From JANQPX01 sp965222015 (GTDB taxonomy: Bacteria > Pseudomonadota > Alphaproteobacteria > Geminicoccales > Geminicoccaceae), in assembly GCA_965222015.1 (NCBI GenBank), contig CBDCTL010000022.1, positions 682,001-746,000 of the forward strand: a DNA stretch of 64,000 nt, read 5' to 3'. Shown in pieces: positions 49,343 through 58,271 of the stretch. The translations under genes were made by a program, and so were the position numbers. Within the stretch, counting starts at the first letter, position 1. The number at the start of each line of letters is the position of its first letter. The notes under the pieces were generated by a model. The model saw only the letters and a program-made list of their open reading frames with translations, did not search any database and was not told the DNA's origin.

Positions 49343-50833
49343 GTGACGGCAACCACCATGGCAGCGGCCGGAGACGTCCGGACAGACGTCGAAAGCGCGA
49401 CGCCCTACAACGAAGACGTCGTGCGCTGGTTTGTGATCGCGACGACGTTCTGGGGCGTGGTCGCCTTTCTGATGGGCACCTTCATCGCCTTCCAGCTCGC
49501 CTTTCCCGTCCTCAATCTCGGCCTGGAATGGACCACCTTCGGGCGCCTTCGCCCGGTCCACACCTCGGCCGCGATCTTCGCCTTCGGCGGCAACGCCCTG
49601 ATCGCCACGTCGCTCTACGTCGTGCAGCGCACCTGCCGGGCGACGCTGTTCGGCGGCCCCGCGCTGGCCTCCTTCCTGTTCTGGGGCTATCAGCTCTTCA
49701 TCGTGCTCGCCGCATCGGGCTACGTCCTCGGCGTCACCCAGTCCCGCGAATATGCCGAGCCCGAATGGTATGTGGACCTCTGGCTGACGCTCGTCTGGGT
49801 CGTCTATCTCGTCATCTTCGCCGGCACGATCCTTCGCCGCAAAGAACCGCACATCTACGTCGCCAACTGGTTCTACCTCGCCTTCATCATCACCGTGGCG
49901 ATGCTGCACATCGTCAACAATCTCGCCGTCCCGGTCTCCTTCTTCGGGGTCAAGAGCTACTCCCTCTTCTCCGGCGTCCAGGACGCGCTCACCCAGTGGT
50001 GGTACGGCCACAACGCCGTCGGCTTCTTCCTGACCGCCGGCTTTCTCGGCATGATGTACTACTTCGTGCCCAAGCAGGCCGAGCGCCCCGTCTACTCCTA
50101 TCGCCTGTCGATCATCCACTTCTGGGCGCTGATTTTTTTGTACATCTGGGCCGGCCCGCATCACCTCCACTACACCGCTCTTCCGGACTGGGCGCAGATG
50201 CTCGGCATGACCTTTTCGGTGATGCTCTGGATGCCGTCCTGGGGCGGCATGATCAACGGTCTGATGACGCTTGCCGGCGCCTGGGACAAGCTCAGGACAG
50301 ATCCGGTCCTGCGCATGCTGGTGGTCTCGGTCGCGTTCTACGGCATGAGCACCTTCGAAGGTCCGCTGATGTCGGTGCGCCAGGTGAACGCGCTCAGCCA
50401 CTACACCGACTGGACCGTCGGCCACGTCCATTCCGGCGCGCTCGGCTGGGTCGCCTTCGTCTCCTTCGGCGCCCTCTACTTCCTGGTGCCGCGTCTCTGG
50501 GGCCGAAAGCAGCTCTATTCGCTCAAGCTGGTCGAGGTCCATTTCTGGATCGCGACGCTTGGCATCGTCCTCTACATCACCGCGATGTGGGTCTCCGGCA
50601 TCATGCAGGGTCTGATGTGGCGGTCGTACGACGACCTCGGGTTCCTGCAGTATGCGTTTATCGAGACGGTCGAGGCGATGCATCCCTTCTACGTGATCCG
50701 CGCCTTTGGCGGCGTGTTGTTCCTCGCGGGCGCCCTGGTCATGGTCTACAACCTCTGGCGCACCGCCAAAGGCGACGTTCGGGTCGAGGAACGCCTTGGC
50801 GCGCCCACCCCTGCCGCCATCCCAGCGGAGTAA
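49343..50833 (+). CDS. ccoN: cbb3-type cytochrome c oxidase subunit I
   Basis: Catalytic subunit of the high-affinity oxidase that reduces O2 to water and pumps protons. It has ~12 membrane helices and the haem-copper ligands in HTSAAIFAFGGNA, WYGHNAVGFFLTAG, GPHHLHYTALP and GHVHSGALGW. Start: the open frame begins at 49235, but the FNR box at 49263-49276 lies within it. GTG 49343 with GGAG seven bases upstream gives 496 aa, a normal length; ATG 49316 and ATG 49358 are alternatives. First gene of ccoNOQP, and regulated by FixLJ-FixK by inference. Confidence 0.95.
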   Translation: MTATTMAAAGDVRTDVESATPYNEDVVRWFVIATTFWGVVAFLMGTFIAFQLAFPVLNLGLEWTTFGRLRPVHTSAAIFAFGGNALIATSLYVVQRTCRATLFGGPALASFLFWGYQLFIVLAASGYVLGVTQSREYAEPEWYVDLWLTLVWVVYLVIFAGTILRRKEPHIYVANWFYLAFIITVAMLHIVNNLAVPVSFFGVKSYSLFSGVQDALTQWWYGHNAVGFFLTAGFLGMMYYFVPKQAERPVYSYRLSIIHFWALIFLYIWAGPHHLHYTALPDWAQMLGMTFSVMLWMPSWGGMINGLMTLAGAWDKLRTDPVLRMLVVSVAFYGMSTFEGPLMSVRQVNALSHYTDWTVGHVHSGALGWVAFVSFGALYFLVPRLWGRKQLYSLKLVEVHFWIATLGIVLYITAMWVSGIMQGLMWRSYDDLGFLQYAFIETVEAMHPFYVIRAFGGVLFLAGALVMVYNLWRTAKGDVRVEERLGAPTPAAIPAE

Positions 50834-50839
50834 GCTGCC

Positions 50840-51565
50840 ATGTGGGAAAAGCACAAAAAGATCGAGACCAATGTCGTCCTGATGGCGGTCCTGACGCTGA
50901 TCACCGTGTCGATCGGCGGGCTCGTCGAGATCGTGCCGCTGTTCACCATCGAGAGCACGATCGAGGAGGTCGACGGCGTCCGCCCCTACACGCCGCTCGA
51001 GCTGGAGGGCCGGAACATCTACATTCGCGAGGGCTGCTACAACTGCCACAGTCAGATGATCCGTCCGTTCCGCGACGAGGTCGAGCGTTACGGCCATTAC
51101 AGCCTCGCCGCGGAAAGCATGTACGACCATCCCTTCCAATGGGGTTCGAAGCGCACGGGACCGGACCTCGCCCGCGTCGGCGGCAAGTATTCGGACGAAT
51201 GGCACGTCGCCCACCTGATCAAGCCGCAGGAGGTGGTGCCCGAATCGATCATGCCGCCCTACCCGCATCTCGCCGAGCGCGGCCTCGACACCACCCACAT
51301 CGCCGACCACCTCCGCGCCAATGTCGCGGTCGGCGTCCCCTATACCGACGAGATGATCGAGGCGGCGCGCGCGGACCTGCTGGCGCAGGCAGATCCGGAC
51401 GGCGACCACGAAGCGCTGCTCGCCCGCTATCCCAAGGCCGCGGTCGGCGATTTCGACGGTCGTCCGGAACGGCTGACCGAGATGGACGCGATGGTCGCCT
51501 ATCTGCAGATCCTCGGGCGCATGGTCGACTTCACCGACATCCGCACCGAAGACATCCTGCAATAG
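50840..51565 (+). CDS. ccoO: cbb3-type cytochrome c oxidase subunit II (monohaem)
   Basis: Membrane-anchored c-type cytochrome of the oxidase (241 aa). One N-terminal helix (residues ~12-35) then the haem site CYNCH (66-70) in EGCYNCHSQMIRPF, which is diagnostic for CcoO. WGSKRTGPDLARVGGKYSDE and the likely Met ligand in PESIMPPYPHL follow. It begins six bases after ccoN and passes electrons from CcoP to CcoN. Confidence 0.97.
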   Translation: MWEKHKKIETNVVLMAVLTLITVSIGGLVEIVPLFTIESTIEEVDGVRPYTPLELEGRNIYIREGCYNCHSQMIRPFRDEVERYGHYSLAAESMYDHPFQWGSKRTGPDLARVGGKYSDEWHVAHLIKPQEVVPESIMPPYPHLAERGLDTTHIADHLRANVAVGVPYTDEMIEAARADLLAQADPDGDHEALLARYPKAAVGDFDGRPERLTEMDAMVAYLQILGRMVDFTDIRTEDILQ

Positions 51566-51575
51566 GCCAGATCGG

Positions 51576-51749
51576 ATGTTCGAGGATCTCTATCACCTCG
51601 CCAACACGCTCTGGCCGCTCTGGGGCACGATCCTGTTCCTCGGCATCGTCGCCTACGTCTTCTGGCCGAGCAACAGGAAGAAGTTCGAGCGCTACGGCCA
51701 GATCCCGCTCGAAGACGACAGGTCCAACGACGACGGAAAGACGGACTGA
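51576..51749 (+). CDS. ccoQ: cbb3-type oxidase subunit CcoQ
   Basis: Small single-helix subunit (57 aa), starting MFEDLYHLANTLWPLWGTIL and then LFLGIVAYVFWPSNRKKFE; the helix and the W-P-x-N-(K/R) end are typical of CcoQ, which stabilises the complex. It sits between ccoO and ccoP with gaps of 10 and 3 bases. Confidence 0.95.
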   Translation: MFEDLYHLANTLWPLWGTILFLGIVAYVFWPSNRKKFERYGQIPLEDDRSNDDGKTD

Positions 51750-51752
51750 GCC

Positions 51753-52622
51753 ATGCCGACCAAAGTCGAGAAAGACGAGATCTCCGGCCAGAACACCACC
51801 GGTCATGAATGGGACGGCATCAAGGAACTGAACACGCCGCTGCCGAAGTGGTGGCTCTACACCTTCTATGCGTGCATCGTCTATGCCTTCGTCTGGTGGC
51901 TTCTGTTCCCGAGCTGGCCCTATGTCACCGGCTATTTCGGCGGACTGATCGGCAGCAATCAGCGGATCGCTCTGGACGAGCGGCTGGCCTCCGCCAAGGC
52001 GGCGCAGGCGCAGTATCTGGACCGCATCGCCGCAGCCTCGCCGGAGGAGATCTCGAACGATCCGGAGCTTCTGAGCTTCGCCATGGCCGGCGGTCAGGCC
52101 GCCTTCGCCGACAATTGCGCGCCTTGTCATGCCCTCGGCGGCGCCGGCCAGGACATCTACCCGACACTGGCGGACGATGACTGGATCTGGGGCGGGTCGC
52201 TGGACGACATCCAGCACACCATCAATTACGGCGTCAGAAGCGACCACGAGGAGACCCGCTTCAACGAAATGCCCGGCTACGGCGTGCTGGAGATGCTGCC
52301 GCGCGAGGACATCAAGGCGGTCGCGAACTATGTGCTGTCGCTATCGGGCGAGGCTGCGGAACCTGAGCTGGTGGAACAGGGCGGCACCATCTTCGAGGAG
52401 CAATGCGTCGCCTGTCACGGCGAGAACGGCGGCGGCATGATGGAACTGGGCGCGCCGAATCTCAGCGACCAGATTTGGCTCTACGGCGGCACCGAGGCCG
52501 AGGTGATCCAGCAGATCGGCAATCCGCGCCACGGCGTCATGCCCGCCTGGACCGGCAGGCTCGACGATGAGACCATCAAGATCCTGACCGTCTACGTCCA
52601 CTCGCTGGGCGGAGGGCAGTAG
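51753..52622 (+). CDS. ccoP: cbb3-type cytochrome c oxidase subunit III (dihaem)
   Basis: Dihaem c-type subunit (289 aa) that accepts electrons from soluble cytochromes. One membrane helix at ~32-55 (LPKWWLYTFYACIVYAFVWW), an N-terminal EWDGIKELNTPLPKWW typical of CcoP, then haem sites CAPCH (122-126) and CVACH (218-222), with Met-ligand candidates in NEMPGYG and HGVMPAW. Full length. Confidence 0.97.
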   Translation: MPTKVEKDEISGQNTTGHEWDGIKELNTPLPKWWLYTFYACIVYAFVWWLLFPSWPYVTGYFGGLIGSNQRIALDERLASAKAAQAQYLDRIAAASPEEISNDPELLSFAMAGGQAAFADNCAPCHALGGAGQDIYPTLADDDWIWGGSLDDIQHTINYGVRSDHEETRFNEMPGYGVLEMLPREDIKAVANYVLSLSGEAAEPELVEQGGTIFEEQCVACHGENGGGMMELGAPNLSDQIWLYGGTEAEVIQQIGNPRHGVMPAWTGRLDDETIKILTVYVHSLGGGQ

Positions 52623-52646
52623 CGGCGCGGACGAGCGGGAGGGCGT

Positions 52647-54119
52647 ATGGACGCCGGAGCCAGCAACGAAGCGGTCGCCACCGAAAACGCGCGCTCCTTC
52701 AAGGAGCTGAAGGAGAACCCGCTCTACGCCGATCGGATCAGGATTTATCCGAAGGCGGTGAGCGGCCTGTTCCGCCGGATCAAATGGGCCGTCCTGATCG
52801 CCCTCCTCGGCCTCTATTACGTCATTCCCTGGATCAGATGGGACCGCGGGCCGAACGCGCCGGATCAGGCGGTGCTGGTCGACATGCCCGGACGGCGCCT
52901 CTATTTCTTCTTCATCGAGATCTGGCCGCAGGAGATCTATTATCTCACCTTCCTCCTGATGGCCGCGGCCTTCGGCCTGTTCCTCGCGACCTCGATCGGC
53001 GGCCGTGTGTGGTGCGGCTTCACCTGCCCGCAGACGGTCTGGACCGATCTCTTCATGTGGGTCGAAAGAAAGATCCAGGGCGACCGGGCCGCGCGCATCC
53101 GCCTGGACAAGCAGCCCTGGAGCTCGGAGAAACTCTGGAAGAAGTCGGCGACCCACGCCGCCTGGCTCCTGATCGCAGCAGCCACCGGCGGTGCGTGGAT
53201 CATGTATTTCAACGACGCACCGACCGTCACCTATGAAATCCTGACCGGCCAGGCCGGGCTCGCCGTCTATTTCTTCTTCGGCCTCTTCACCTTCACCACC
53301 TATCTTCTCGCCGGCTGGGCGAGAGAGCAGGTCTGCACCTATATGTGCCCCTGGCCGCGCATCCAGGCCGCCCTGCTCGACCAGGATTCCTACGTCGTCA
53401 CTTACGAAAAATGGCGGGGTGAGCCCAGGGGGCCGCACAAGAAGGGCACGAGCTGGGAAGGCCGGGGCGACTGCGTCGCCTGCAATCAGTGCGTCGCCGT
53501 CTGCCCGATGGGCATCGACATCCGGGACGGGCTGCAGCTCGAATGCATCGGCTGCGGCCTTTGCGTCGATGCCTGCAACGACGTCATGGCCCGGGTCGAT
53601 CGGCCGCTCAACCTGATCACCATGGACACCGAGCGCAATCAGGTCCTGCGGATGGAGGGCAAGAAGCCGGTCAGCCGCCTGGTGCGGCCGCGCACGATCA
53701 TCTATGTCGTCATCCTTGCCGTGCTTGGCATCGGCGTGCTGATCGGCCTCACCGGGCGCGCCGGCCTCGACCTGAACGTGCTGCCCGACCGTAACCCGCT
53801 GTTCGTCAAGCTCGCGGACGGCAGCATCAGGAACGGCTACACCGTGAAAGTGCTGAACCAGGTGCGCGAGCCCAAGACCTATGCCCTCACGCTCGATGGG
53901 CTCGAGGGCGCGACCCTCAGCGTTCTCGGCCTCGGCGACGAGGATGGCCGCTCGGCGTCTCTCGCCGCCAAGCCCGATCAGGTCTCGACCTACCGCCTGT
54001 TCGTCACCGCACCTGCGACCTCGCTCGGGTCCGCGGTCGAGGAGCTGCATGTGACGCTCACCGATCAGGACAGCGGCGAGGCCTTCTCCTTCGAAACGGT
54101 TTTCCGGGGACCCGAGTGA
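52647..54119 (+). CDS. ccoG: cytochrome oxidase assembly/copper-handling protein CcoG (FixG)
   Basis: Membrane ferredoxin-type protein (490 aa) needed for cbb3 assembly, thought to reduce Cu(II) for delivery. There are about five membrane helices, membrane-proximal Cys motifs GFTCPQTVW and CTYMCPWPR, and two 4Fe-4S motifs CVACNQCVAVCPMG and CIGCGLCVDACN. A periplasmic Ig-like C-terminal domain follows. It starts 24 bases after ccoP, opening the ccoGHIS assembly group. Confidence 0.96.
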   Translation: MDAGASNEAVATENARSFKELKENPLYADRIRIYPKAVSGLFRRIKWAVLIALLGLYYVIPWIRWDRGPNAPDQAVLVDMPGRRLYFFFIEIWPQEIYYLTFLLMAAAFGLFLATSIGGRVWCGFTCPQTVWTDLFMWVERKIQGDRAARIRLDKQPWSSEKLWKKSATHAAWLLIAAATGGAWIMYFNDAPTVTYEILTGQAGLAVYFFFGLFTFTTYLLAGWAREQVCTYMCPWPRIQAALLDQDSYVVTYEKWRGEPRGPHKKGTSWEGRGDCVACNQCVAVCPMGIDIRDGLQLECIGCGLCVDACNDVMARVDRPLNLITMDTERNQVLRMEGKKPVSRLVRPRTIIYVVILAVLGIGVLIGLTGRAGLDLNVLPDRNPLFVKLADGSIRNGYTVKVLNQVREPKTYALTLDGLEGATLSVLGLGDEDGRSASLAAKPDQVSTYRLFVTAPATSLGSAVEELHVTLTDQDSGEAFSFETVFRGPE

Positions 54120-54637
54120 TGGCGACGACGATTCGATCAAACGCCGACACCAAGTCAACCGGGCGGCCGGCTGGCCGCTGGATTCCGTGGGTATTCGTCG
54201 GCGCGTTTCTCGTCGTGCTCGCCGCCAACGGCACCATGATCGCGGTCGCCATCTCCACCTTCACAGGCATGGAGACCACCAGCGCCTACAAGAAGGGCCT
54301 TTCCTACAATGAGCGCCTGGCCGCGGCCGCGGCGCAGGAGGCGCTGGGCTGGCAGGCGTCCCTCGACGCCGAAGCCGGCGACGCCGGTCGGGTGATCATC
54401 ACCTTCGCTCTCGACGATCATACCGGCGCGCCGATCGCCGCCGCCGACCTTTTCGCGAAAGTCGATCGTCCACTTCAAGACGGCCTCGAACAGACGATTG
54501 TCTTTGACGAGATCGCCAGCGGCCGCTACGCGGCGACCATCGACCTGCCGCTGAAAGGCCAGTGGGAAATTCAGATCGCAGCCGATGCCCGCGGCCATCG
54601 CTACCAATTCACGGAGCGCATCCAGGTTCCGAAATGA
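54119..54637 (+). CDS. ccoH: cbb3 oxidase assembly protein FixH/CcoH
   Basis: Single-helix membrane protein (172 aa) with a periplasmic domain; assists maturation of the oxidase. Helix IPWVFVGAFLVVLAANGTMI, then the FixH hallmark TFTGMETTSAYKKGLSYN and a beta-sandwich ending in KGQWEIQIAADARGHRYQF. ATG 54119 overlaps the ccoG stop by one base; GTG 54116 is directly upstream. The ccoI start overlaps its stop (ATGA). Confidence 0.95.
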   Translation: MATTIRSNADTKSTGRPAGRWIPWVFVGAFLVVLAANGTMIAVAISTFTGMETTSAYKKGLSYNERLAAAAAQEALGWQASLDAEAGDAGRVIITFALDDHTGAPIAAADLFAKVDRPLQDGLEQTIVFDEIASGRYAATIDLPLKGQWEIQIAADARGHRYQFTERIQVPK

Positions 54638-56838
54638 CCGCATCCACACTTACGCTCGCACCTCGTGACGAAACGGACCGACCGGGCTCATCTCAAGCCG
54701 AGCCGGTTGGCACCGCCAACTTCATGGTGGAGAATGCGCATTGCGGGGGGTGCCTGCGGAAGATCGAGCGGGAGGTCGGCGCTCTCGCCGGCGTCCATTC
54801 GGCGCGCTTCAACCTGACCACGCGTCGCCTTTCGGTCGGCCATGACGGTGCTTCGGGCCGGGCCGGGCAGGTGATCGAACGGCTGGCCGCACTCGGCTTT
54901 CCCGCCCGCAGTTACGATCCTGACGCACTCGGCTCCGCCGATGCCGAAGCGGAAAAGGCCCTACTGCGCGCGATGACGGTCGCCGGCTTCGCCGCGGCCA
55001 ACGTCATGCTGCTCTCGGTCTCGGTCTGGGCCGGCGTCGACATGGGCCCGGCGACACGCTCCCTGCTGCACTGGTTCTCGGCGCTGATCGTGCTGCCGGC
55101 CGTGGTCTATGCCGGCCGCCCCTTCTTCGAGTCGGCGCTGGGCGCGCTCGCCCGCCGCCGGACCAACATGGACGTGCCGATCGCGCTCGCGATCATGCTC
55201 GCCTCCGCGATGAGCCTGTTCGAGACCATCCGCGGCGGCGAGCACGTCTATTTCGAGAGCGCGATCATGCTGCTCTTCTTCCTGCTGCTCGGCCGCTATC
55301 TGGATCGGCGCGCGCGCGGCAAGGCGCGGCATGCCGCCGAGCGGCTCCTCAGCCTCGATCAGGGCGTGGTCACCGTGCTGGGCGATGACGGCAGGCCGCG
55401 GACCATCGCGTCGAGGGAGGCCGAGATCGGCATGATAGCGCTCGTCGCCGCCGGCGAGCGCATCGGCGTGGACGGCCGGGTCATCGGCGGCCGCTCGGAA
55501 GCCGACGTCAGCCTGATCACCGGCGAGGCTGAGCCGGCCCCGCTCGACCTGGGCGACCAGGTCTTCGCCGGCACGCTCAACATGGCCGCCCCCGTCGAGA
55601 TCGAGGTCACCGCGGTCGGCGAAGGCACGCTGCTCGCCGAGATCGTGCGGCTGATGGAAGTCGCGGAACAGCGCCGCGGCCGCCACGTCGTCCTCGCCGA
55701 CCGCATCGCCGGCTGGTACGCGCCCGTCGTGCATGGCCTGGCGCTCGTAACCTTTCTCCTCTGGACCCTGGCGCTCGCGGCACCCTGGCAGACCGCCCTG
55801 CTCTACGCGATCTCGGTCCTGATCATCACCTGCCCCTGCGCGCTCGGCCTCGCCGTGCCCGCGGTGCAGGTGATCGCGAGCGGCCGCCTCCTTAAGCGCG
55901 GCATCCTTCTGAAATCCGCCACCGCCCTTGAGCGCCTTGCAGAGGTCGACAGCGTCGTCTTCGACAAGACCGGCACCCTCACCGAGGGGCGGCTTACGCT
56001 GCGCGGGGATTGGGATGGGATGAAAGCGGATCTCGATCTGGCCGCCTCGCTCGCCACGGCCAGCCGGCATCCGCTGGCGCGGGCGATCGCTGGGGCGGTG
56101 CCCGGGGTCAAAGCCGCATCAGGGGTCGAGGAAGTGCCGGGCTTGGGGCTGCGGCTTCGGACGACCCGGGGCGAGGTTCGCCTCGGCAGCCGGCGCTGGT
56201 GCGGGGTGGATGCTACCGATGGAGATGACGTCGTCGGGCCGGAACTCTGGCTGATGACACACGATGGGCGAATGGTCAGATTCGCGTTCGACGATTCGGT
56301 CAAATGGGACGCGGCCGATGTCCTCGGCAGACTCCGCGATCGCGGCCTTGGGGTGGCCGTCCTTTCGGGAGACCGCCCTGTTACGGTGCGCGACGTCGCC
56401 GAGCGCCTCGGCGTACGTAACTGGCAGGGCGCCTGCACGCCCTCGGAAAAAGTCGAGCGGCTCGAACATCTCGCCGCCGAAGGAAAGCGCGTCCTCATGG
56501 TCGGCGACGGCCTGAACGACGCGGCCGCCCTCGCCGCCGCCCATGTCTCCCTGTCGCCCGCGTCTGCGATCGACATCAGCCAGGCCGCCGCCGACGCCGT
56601 CTTCCAGGGAAACCGCCTCGGACCGGTGGTCGAAACGCTTGAAACGGCGAGGTGCGCGTCGCACCTGGTCAGGCAGAACCTGGCGCTGGCGCTCGCCTAC
56701 AACGCCGTCACCATCCCGCTCGCCGTCGCGGGCCAGGTCACGCCGCTGATCGCGGCGATCTGTATGTCGGCCTCATCGCTGATCGTGGTCGGCAACGCCC
56801 TTCGTCTCGGTAGGGGAGAGATCGAATGGACGTCCTGA
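54634..56838 (+). CDS. ccoI: Cu+-transporting P1B-type ATPase for cbb3 assembly
   Basis: Copper pump (734 aa) supplying Cu to the CcoN site. N-terminal metal-binding domain with HCGGC (Cys37, Cys40); membrane CPC motif (Cys400, Cys402) in IITCPCALGLAVP; phosphorylation site Asp444 in DKTGTLTEGRL; TGEAEPA actuator; GDGLNDAAAL hinge. The start overlaps the ccoH stop (ATGA) and the 3' end overlaps ccoS by 13 bases, as usual for fixGHIS. Confidence 0.97.
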   Translation: MTASTLTLAPRDETDRPGSSQAEPVGTANFMVENAHCGGCLRKIEREVGALAGVHSARFNLTTRRLSVGHDGASGRAGQVIERLAALGFPARSYDPDALGSADAEAEKALLRAMTVAGFAAANVMLLSVSVWAGVDMGPATRSLLHWFSALIVLPAVVYAGRPFFESALGALARRRTNMDVPIALAIMLASAMSLFETIRGGEHVYFESAIMLLFFLLLGRYLDRRARGKARHAAERLLSLDQGVVTVLGDDGRPRTIASREAEIGMIALVAAGERIGVDGRVIGGRSEADVSLITGEAEPAPLDLGDQVFAGTLNMAAPVEIEVTAVGEGTLLAEIVRLMEVAEQRRGRHVVLADRIAGWYAPVVHGLALVTFLLWTLALAAPWQTALLYAISVLIITCPCALGLAVPAVQVIASGRLLKRGILLKSATALERLAEVDSVVFDKTGTLTEGRLTLRGDWDGMKADLDLAASLATASRHPLARAIAGAVPGVKAASGVEEVPGLGLRLRTTRGEVRLGSRRWCGVDATDGDDVVGPELWLMTHDGRMVRFAFDDSVKWDAADVLGRLRDRGLGVAVLSGDRPVTVRDVAERLGVRNWQGACTPSEKVERLEHLAAEGKRVLMVGDGLNDAAALAAAHVSLSPASAIDISQAAADAVFQGNRLGPVVETLETARCASHLVRQNLALALAYNAVTIPLAVAGQVTPLIAAICMSASSLIVVGNALRLGRGEIEWTS

Positions 56839-56966
56839 TCTATCTCATTCCGATCGCGCTCTTCCTGGGTCTTCTCGGCCTCGCCGCCTTTCTCTGGTCG
56901 CTCAGAAACGGCCAGTTCGACGATCTCGACGGCGCGGCCGAGCGCGTGCTGTTCGACGACGACTGA
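56826..56966 (+). CDS. ccoS: cbb3 oxidase assembly protein CcoS
   Basis: Tiny single-helix protein (46 aa), MDVLIYLIPIALFLGLLGLA then AFLWSLRNGQFDDLDGAAER, with the conserved FLW(S/A)(L/I)R-x-GQ(F/Y)DDL motif of CcoS, required for cofactor insertion. It starts inside the end of ccoI and closes the operon five bases before the convergent fixK gene. Confidence 0.95.
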   Translation: MDVLIYLIPIALFLGLLGLAAFLWSLRNGQFDDLDGAAERVLFDDD

Positions 56967-56971
56967 CGAGG

Positions 56972-57664
56972 TCAGGCAGCGGTATCACCGTCGGCAATAC
57001 GAGACAGTCCGGCGACGTCCCTTAGGGTCGCGGCGCTCCGGTCCGGAAGGTCGATCAGTCCGGCCAGCCTGAACCGCGAGAAGATACGGCTCACGGTCTC
57101 GATCGTCAGGCCGAGATGGTCGGCGATATCCTGCCGCGACATGGCGAGATGGACGCAGTCGTCACCCTCCTCGCTCACGTCCTGGCGTTCGGCGAGATCC
57201 AGAAGGAACGTCGCCACGCGCTCATCGGCGTTCTTGCGCCCGAGCAGCAGCATCCGCTGCTGTGCCCGGCCGAGCTCTTCGCAGGCCAGCCGTAGAAGCT
57301 GACGGCCGAGATCCGGTCGCTCCTCGACCGCCGCCTCCAGACGCTGACGCGGATAGCGGACCATGACCACCTCCGTGATCGTCTCCACGCTGCAGGGGTG
57401 CTGTTCGAGACCGGTCAGCCCGAAGCAGTCCGTCGGACCGAGAAAATCGATGATCTGCCGGCGACCGTCCGCTACCGCCTTGTAGAGCCGCACCGTGCCG
57501 GAAAGGATTCGGTAGACATACTCGATCGGATCGCCCTCGATCACGATCGTCCTTCCCGCGATGAAATTGATCGTCACGCCGGGGCCGACTTGCTCGGCGA
57601 GCGCTGCGCATGGCAGATCGGGAGCGAAGCGGTGGCTCTTTCGAACGACTGACGACGTTGCCAT
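56972..57664 (-). CDS. fixK: Crp/Fnr-family regulator, FixK-like
   Basis: Transcription factor (230 aa) with a cyclic-nucleotide-like N-terminal beta-barrel (EGDPIEYVYRILSGTVRLYK) and a C-terminal HTH containing DIADHLGLTIETVSRIFSRF. The E-x-x-SR pattern matches proteins that read TTGAT-N4-ATCAA. The N-terminal Cys cluster of oxygen-sensing FNR is absent, so it is of the FixK/NnrR type whose activity depends on its transcription by FixJ. ATG 57664 has GGGGAG upstream; the frame extends to 57700. Likely targets are the four perfect boxes in this window. Confidence 0.88.
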   Translation of the reverse strand: MATSSVVRKSHRFAPDLPCAALAEQVGPGVTINFIAGRTIVIEGDPIEYVYRILSGTVRLYKAVADGRRQIIDFLGPTDCFGLTGLEQHPCSVETITEVVMVRYPRQRLEAAVEERPDLGRQLLRLACEELGRAQQRMLLLGRKNADERVATFLLDLAERQDVSEEGDDCVHLAMSRQDIADHLGLTIETVSRIFSRFRLAGLIDLPDRSAATLRDVAGLSRIADGDTAA

Positions 57665-57756
57665 TTTTCGATCTCCCCACCCTAGAGCGCGAGCACGCAT
57701 GTCGGCTCGCCTAAGGAAAGGGTATGAAGCCGGGATAGAGCGGTAAATCCGGTCGA

Positions 57757-57793
57757 CTACCTAAGGTTTTGTCCCTACGTATTGGTCCCTAAG
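57757..57793. promoter_or_regulatory. candidate FixJ-binding region upstream of fixK
   Basis: Three related elements lie 93-129 bases upstream of the fixK start: CTACCTAAGG at 57757-57766, CCTACGTA ending at 57781 and CCCTAAG at 57787-57793. A similar palindrome occurs upstream of the FixT-like gene (58272-58281). TACGTA-type sites are associated with FixJ in rhizobia. Assignment is by context and shared motif only. Confidence 0.4.
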
Positions 57794-57820
57794 TCGTGAG
57801 CATGCGCTGCGATCCGCAGG

Positions 57821-58207
57821 TCAGATCGACGGCACCTTGACGTCGCGCAGGCAGCGGAGAAGCTCGTCCTGGCCGAAGGGTTTTTGCAGCGACGCGGCGA
57901 TGCCGGGCGGCAACCGAAGACGGGCGCTCATGATCACGGTTGGCAGCACGATCCGCGCCGCGGCGAGACGGCTGATCAGCTCGGTACCAGCCATGTCGAG
58001 GAGATCGAACTCGACGAGAAGACACCCTCTCGGCACGAGGGGCCTCCTGTCCAGAAACTCGCCGCCGGAACCGAAAAGCCTCACGCGGAAACCGTTGGCG
58101 CGCAGCGTGATCGAGATCGCGTCGCGCACGGCCGCGTCTGGATCGACGACGAAAATCGTCGGCGGCTTCTTGTCCCTGGTCGAATGGGCCATCGGCATCG
58201 CCGTCAT
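57821..58207 (-). CDS. single-domain pseudo-receiver protein, FixT-like
   Basis: A 128-aa protein consisting of one response-regulator receiver fold and no output domain. The acidic pocket (VVDPDA, Asp22), the switch Ser in VIMSAR and the conserved Lys in LQKPFG are kept, but the phospho-acceptor Asp is replaced by Glu66 (CLLVEFDLLDMAG). It therefore probably cannot be phosphorylated normally. It lies between fixK and fixJ in the same direction. In Caulobacter and Sinorhizobium a small protein, FixT, encoded near fixLJ inhibits FixL; this protein is a good candidate for that role, but homology to FixT was not tested. ATG 58207 is listed; ATGs at 58198 and 58192 are alternatives. Confidence 0.75.
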   Translation of the reverse strand: MTAMPMAHSTRDKKPPTIFVVDPDAAVRDAISITLRANGFRVRLFGSGGEFLDRRPLVPRGCLLVEFDLLDMAGTELISRLAAARIVLPTVIMSARLRLPPGIAASLQKPFGQDELLRCLRDVKVPSI

Positions 58208-58271
58208 CTCTGCAAAGGTCGCTGCACGCGCCAGCATAGGATCGAAGACGAGCCGCAGATATCGGCAGGAG

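Noticed and set aside
49268..51562. 764-aa reading frame on the - strand opposite ccoN and ccoO
   Set aside because: It is the complement of conserved haem-copper oxidase genes; its His/Asp/Glu-rich sequence is a GC-rich shadow with no recognisable domain.
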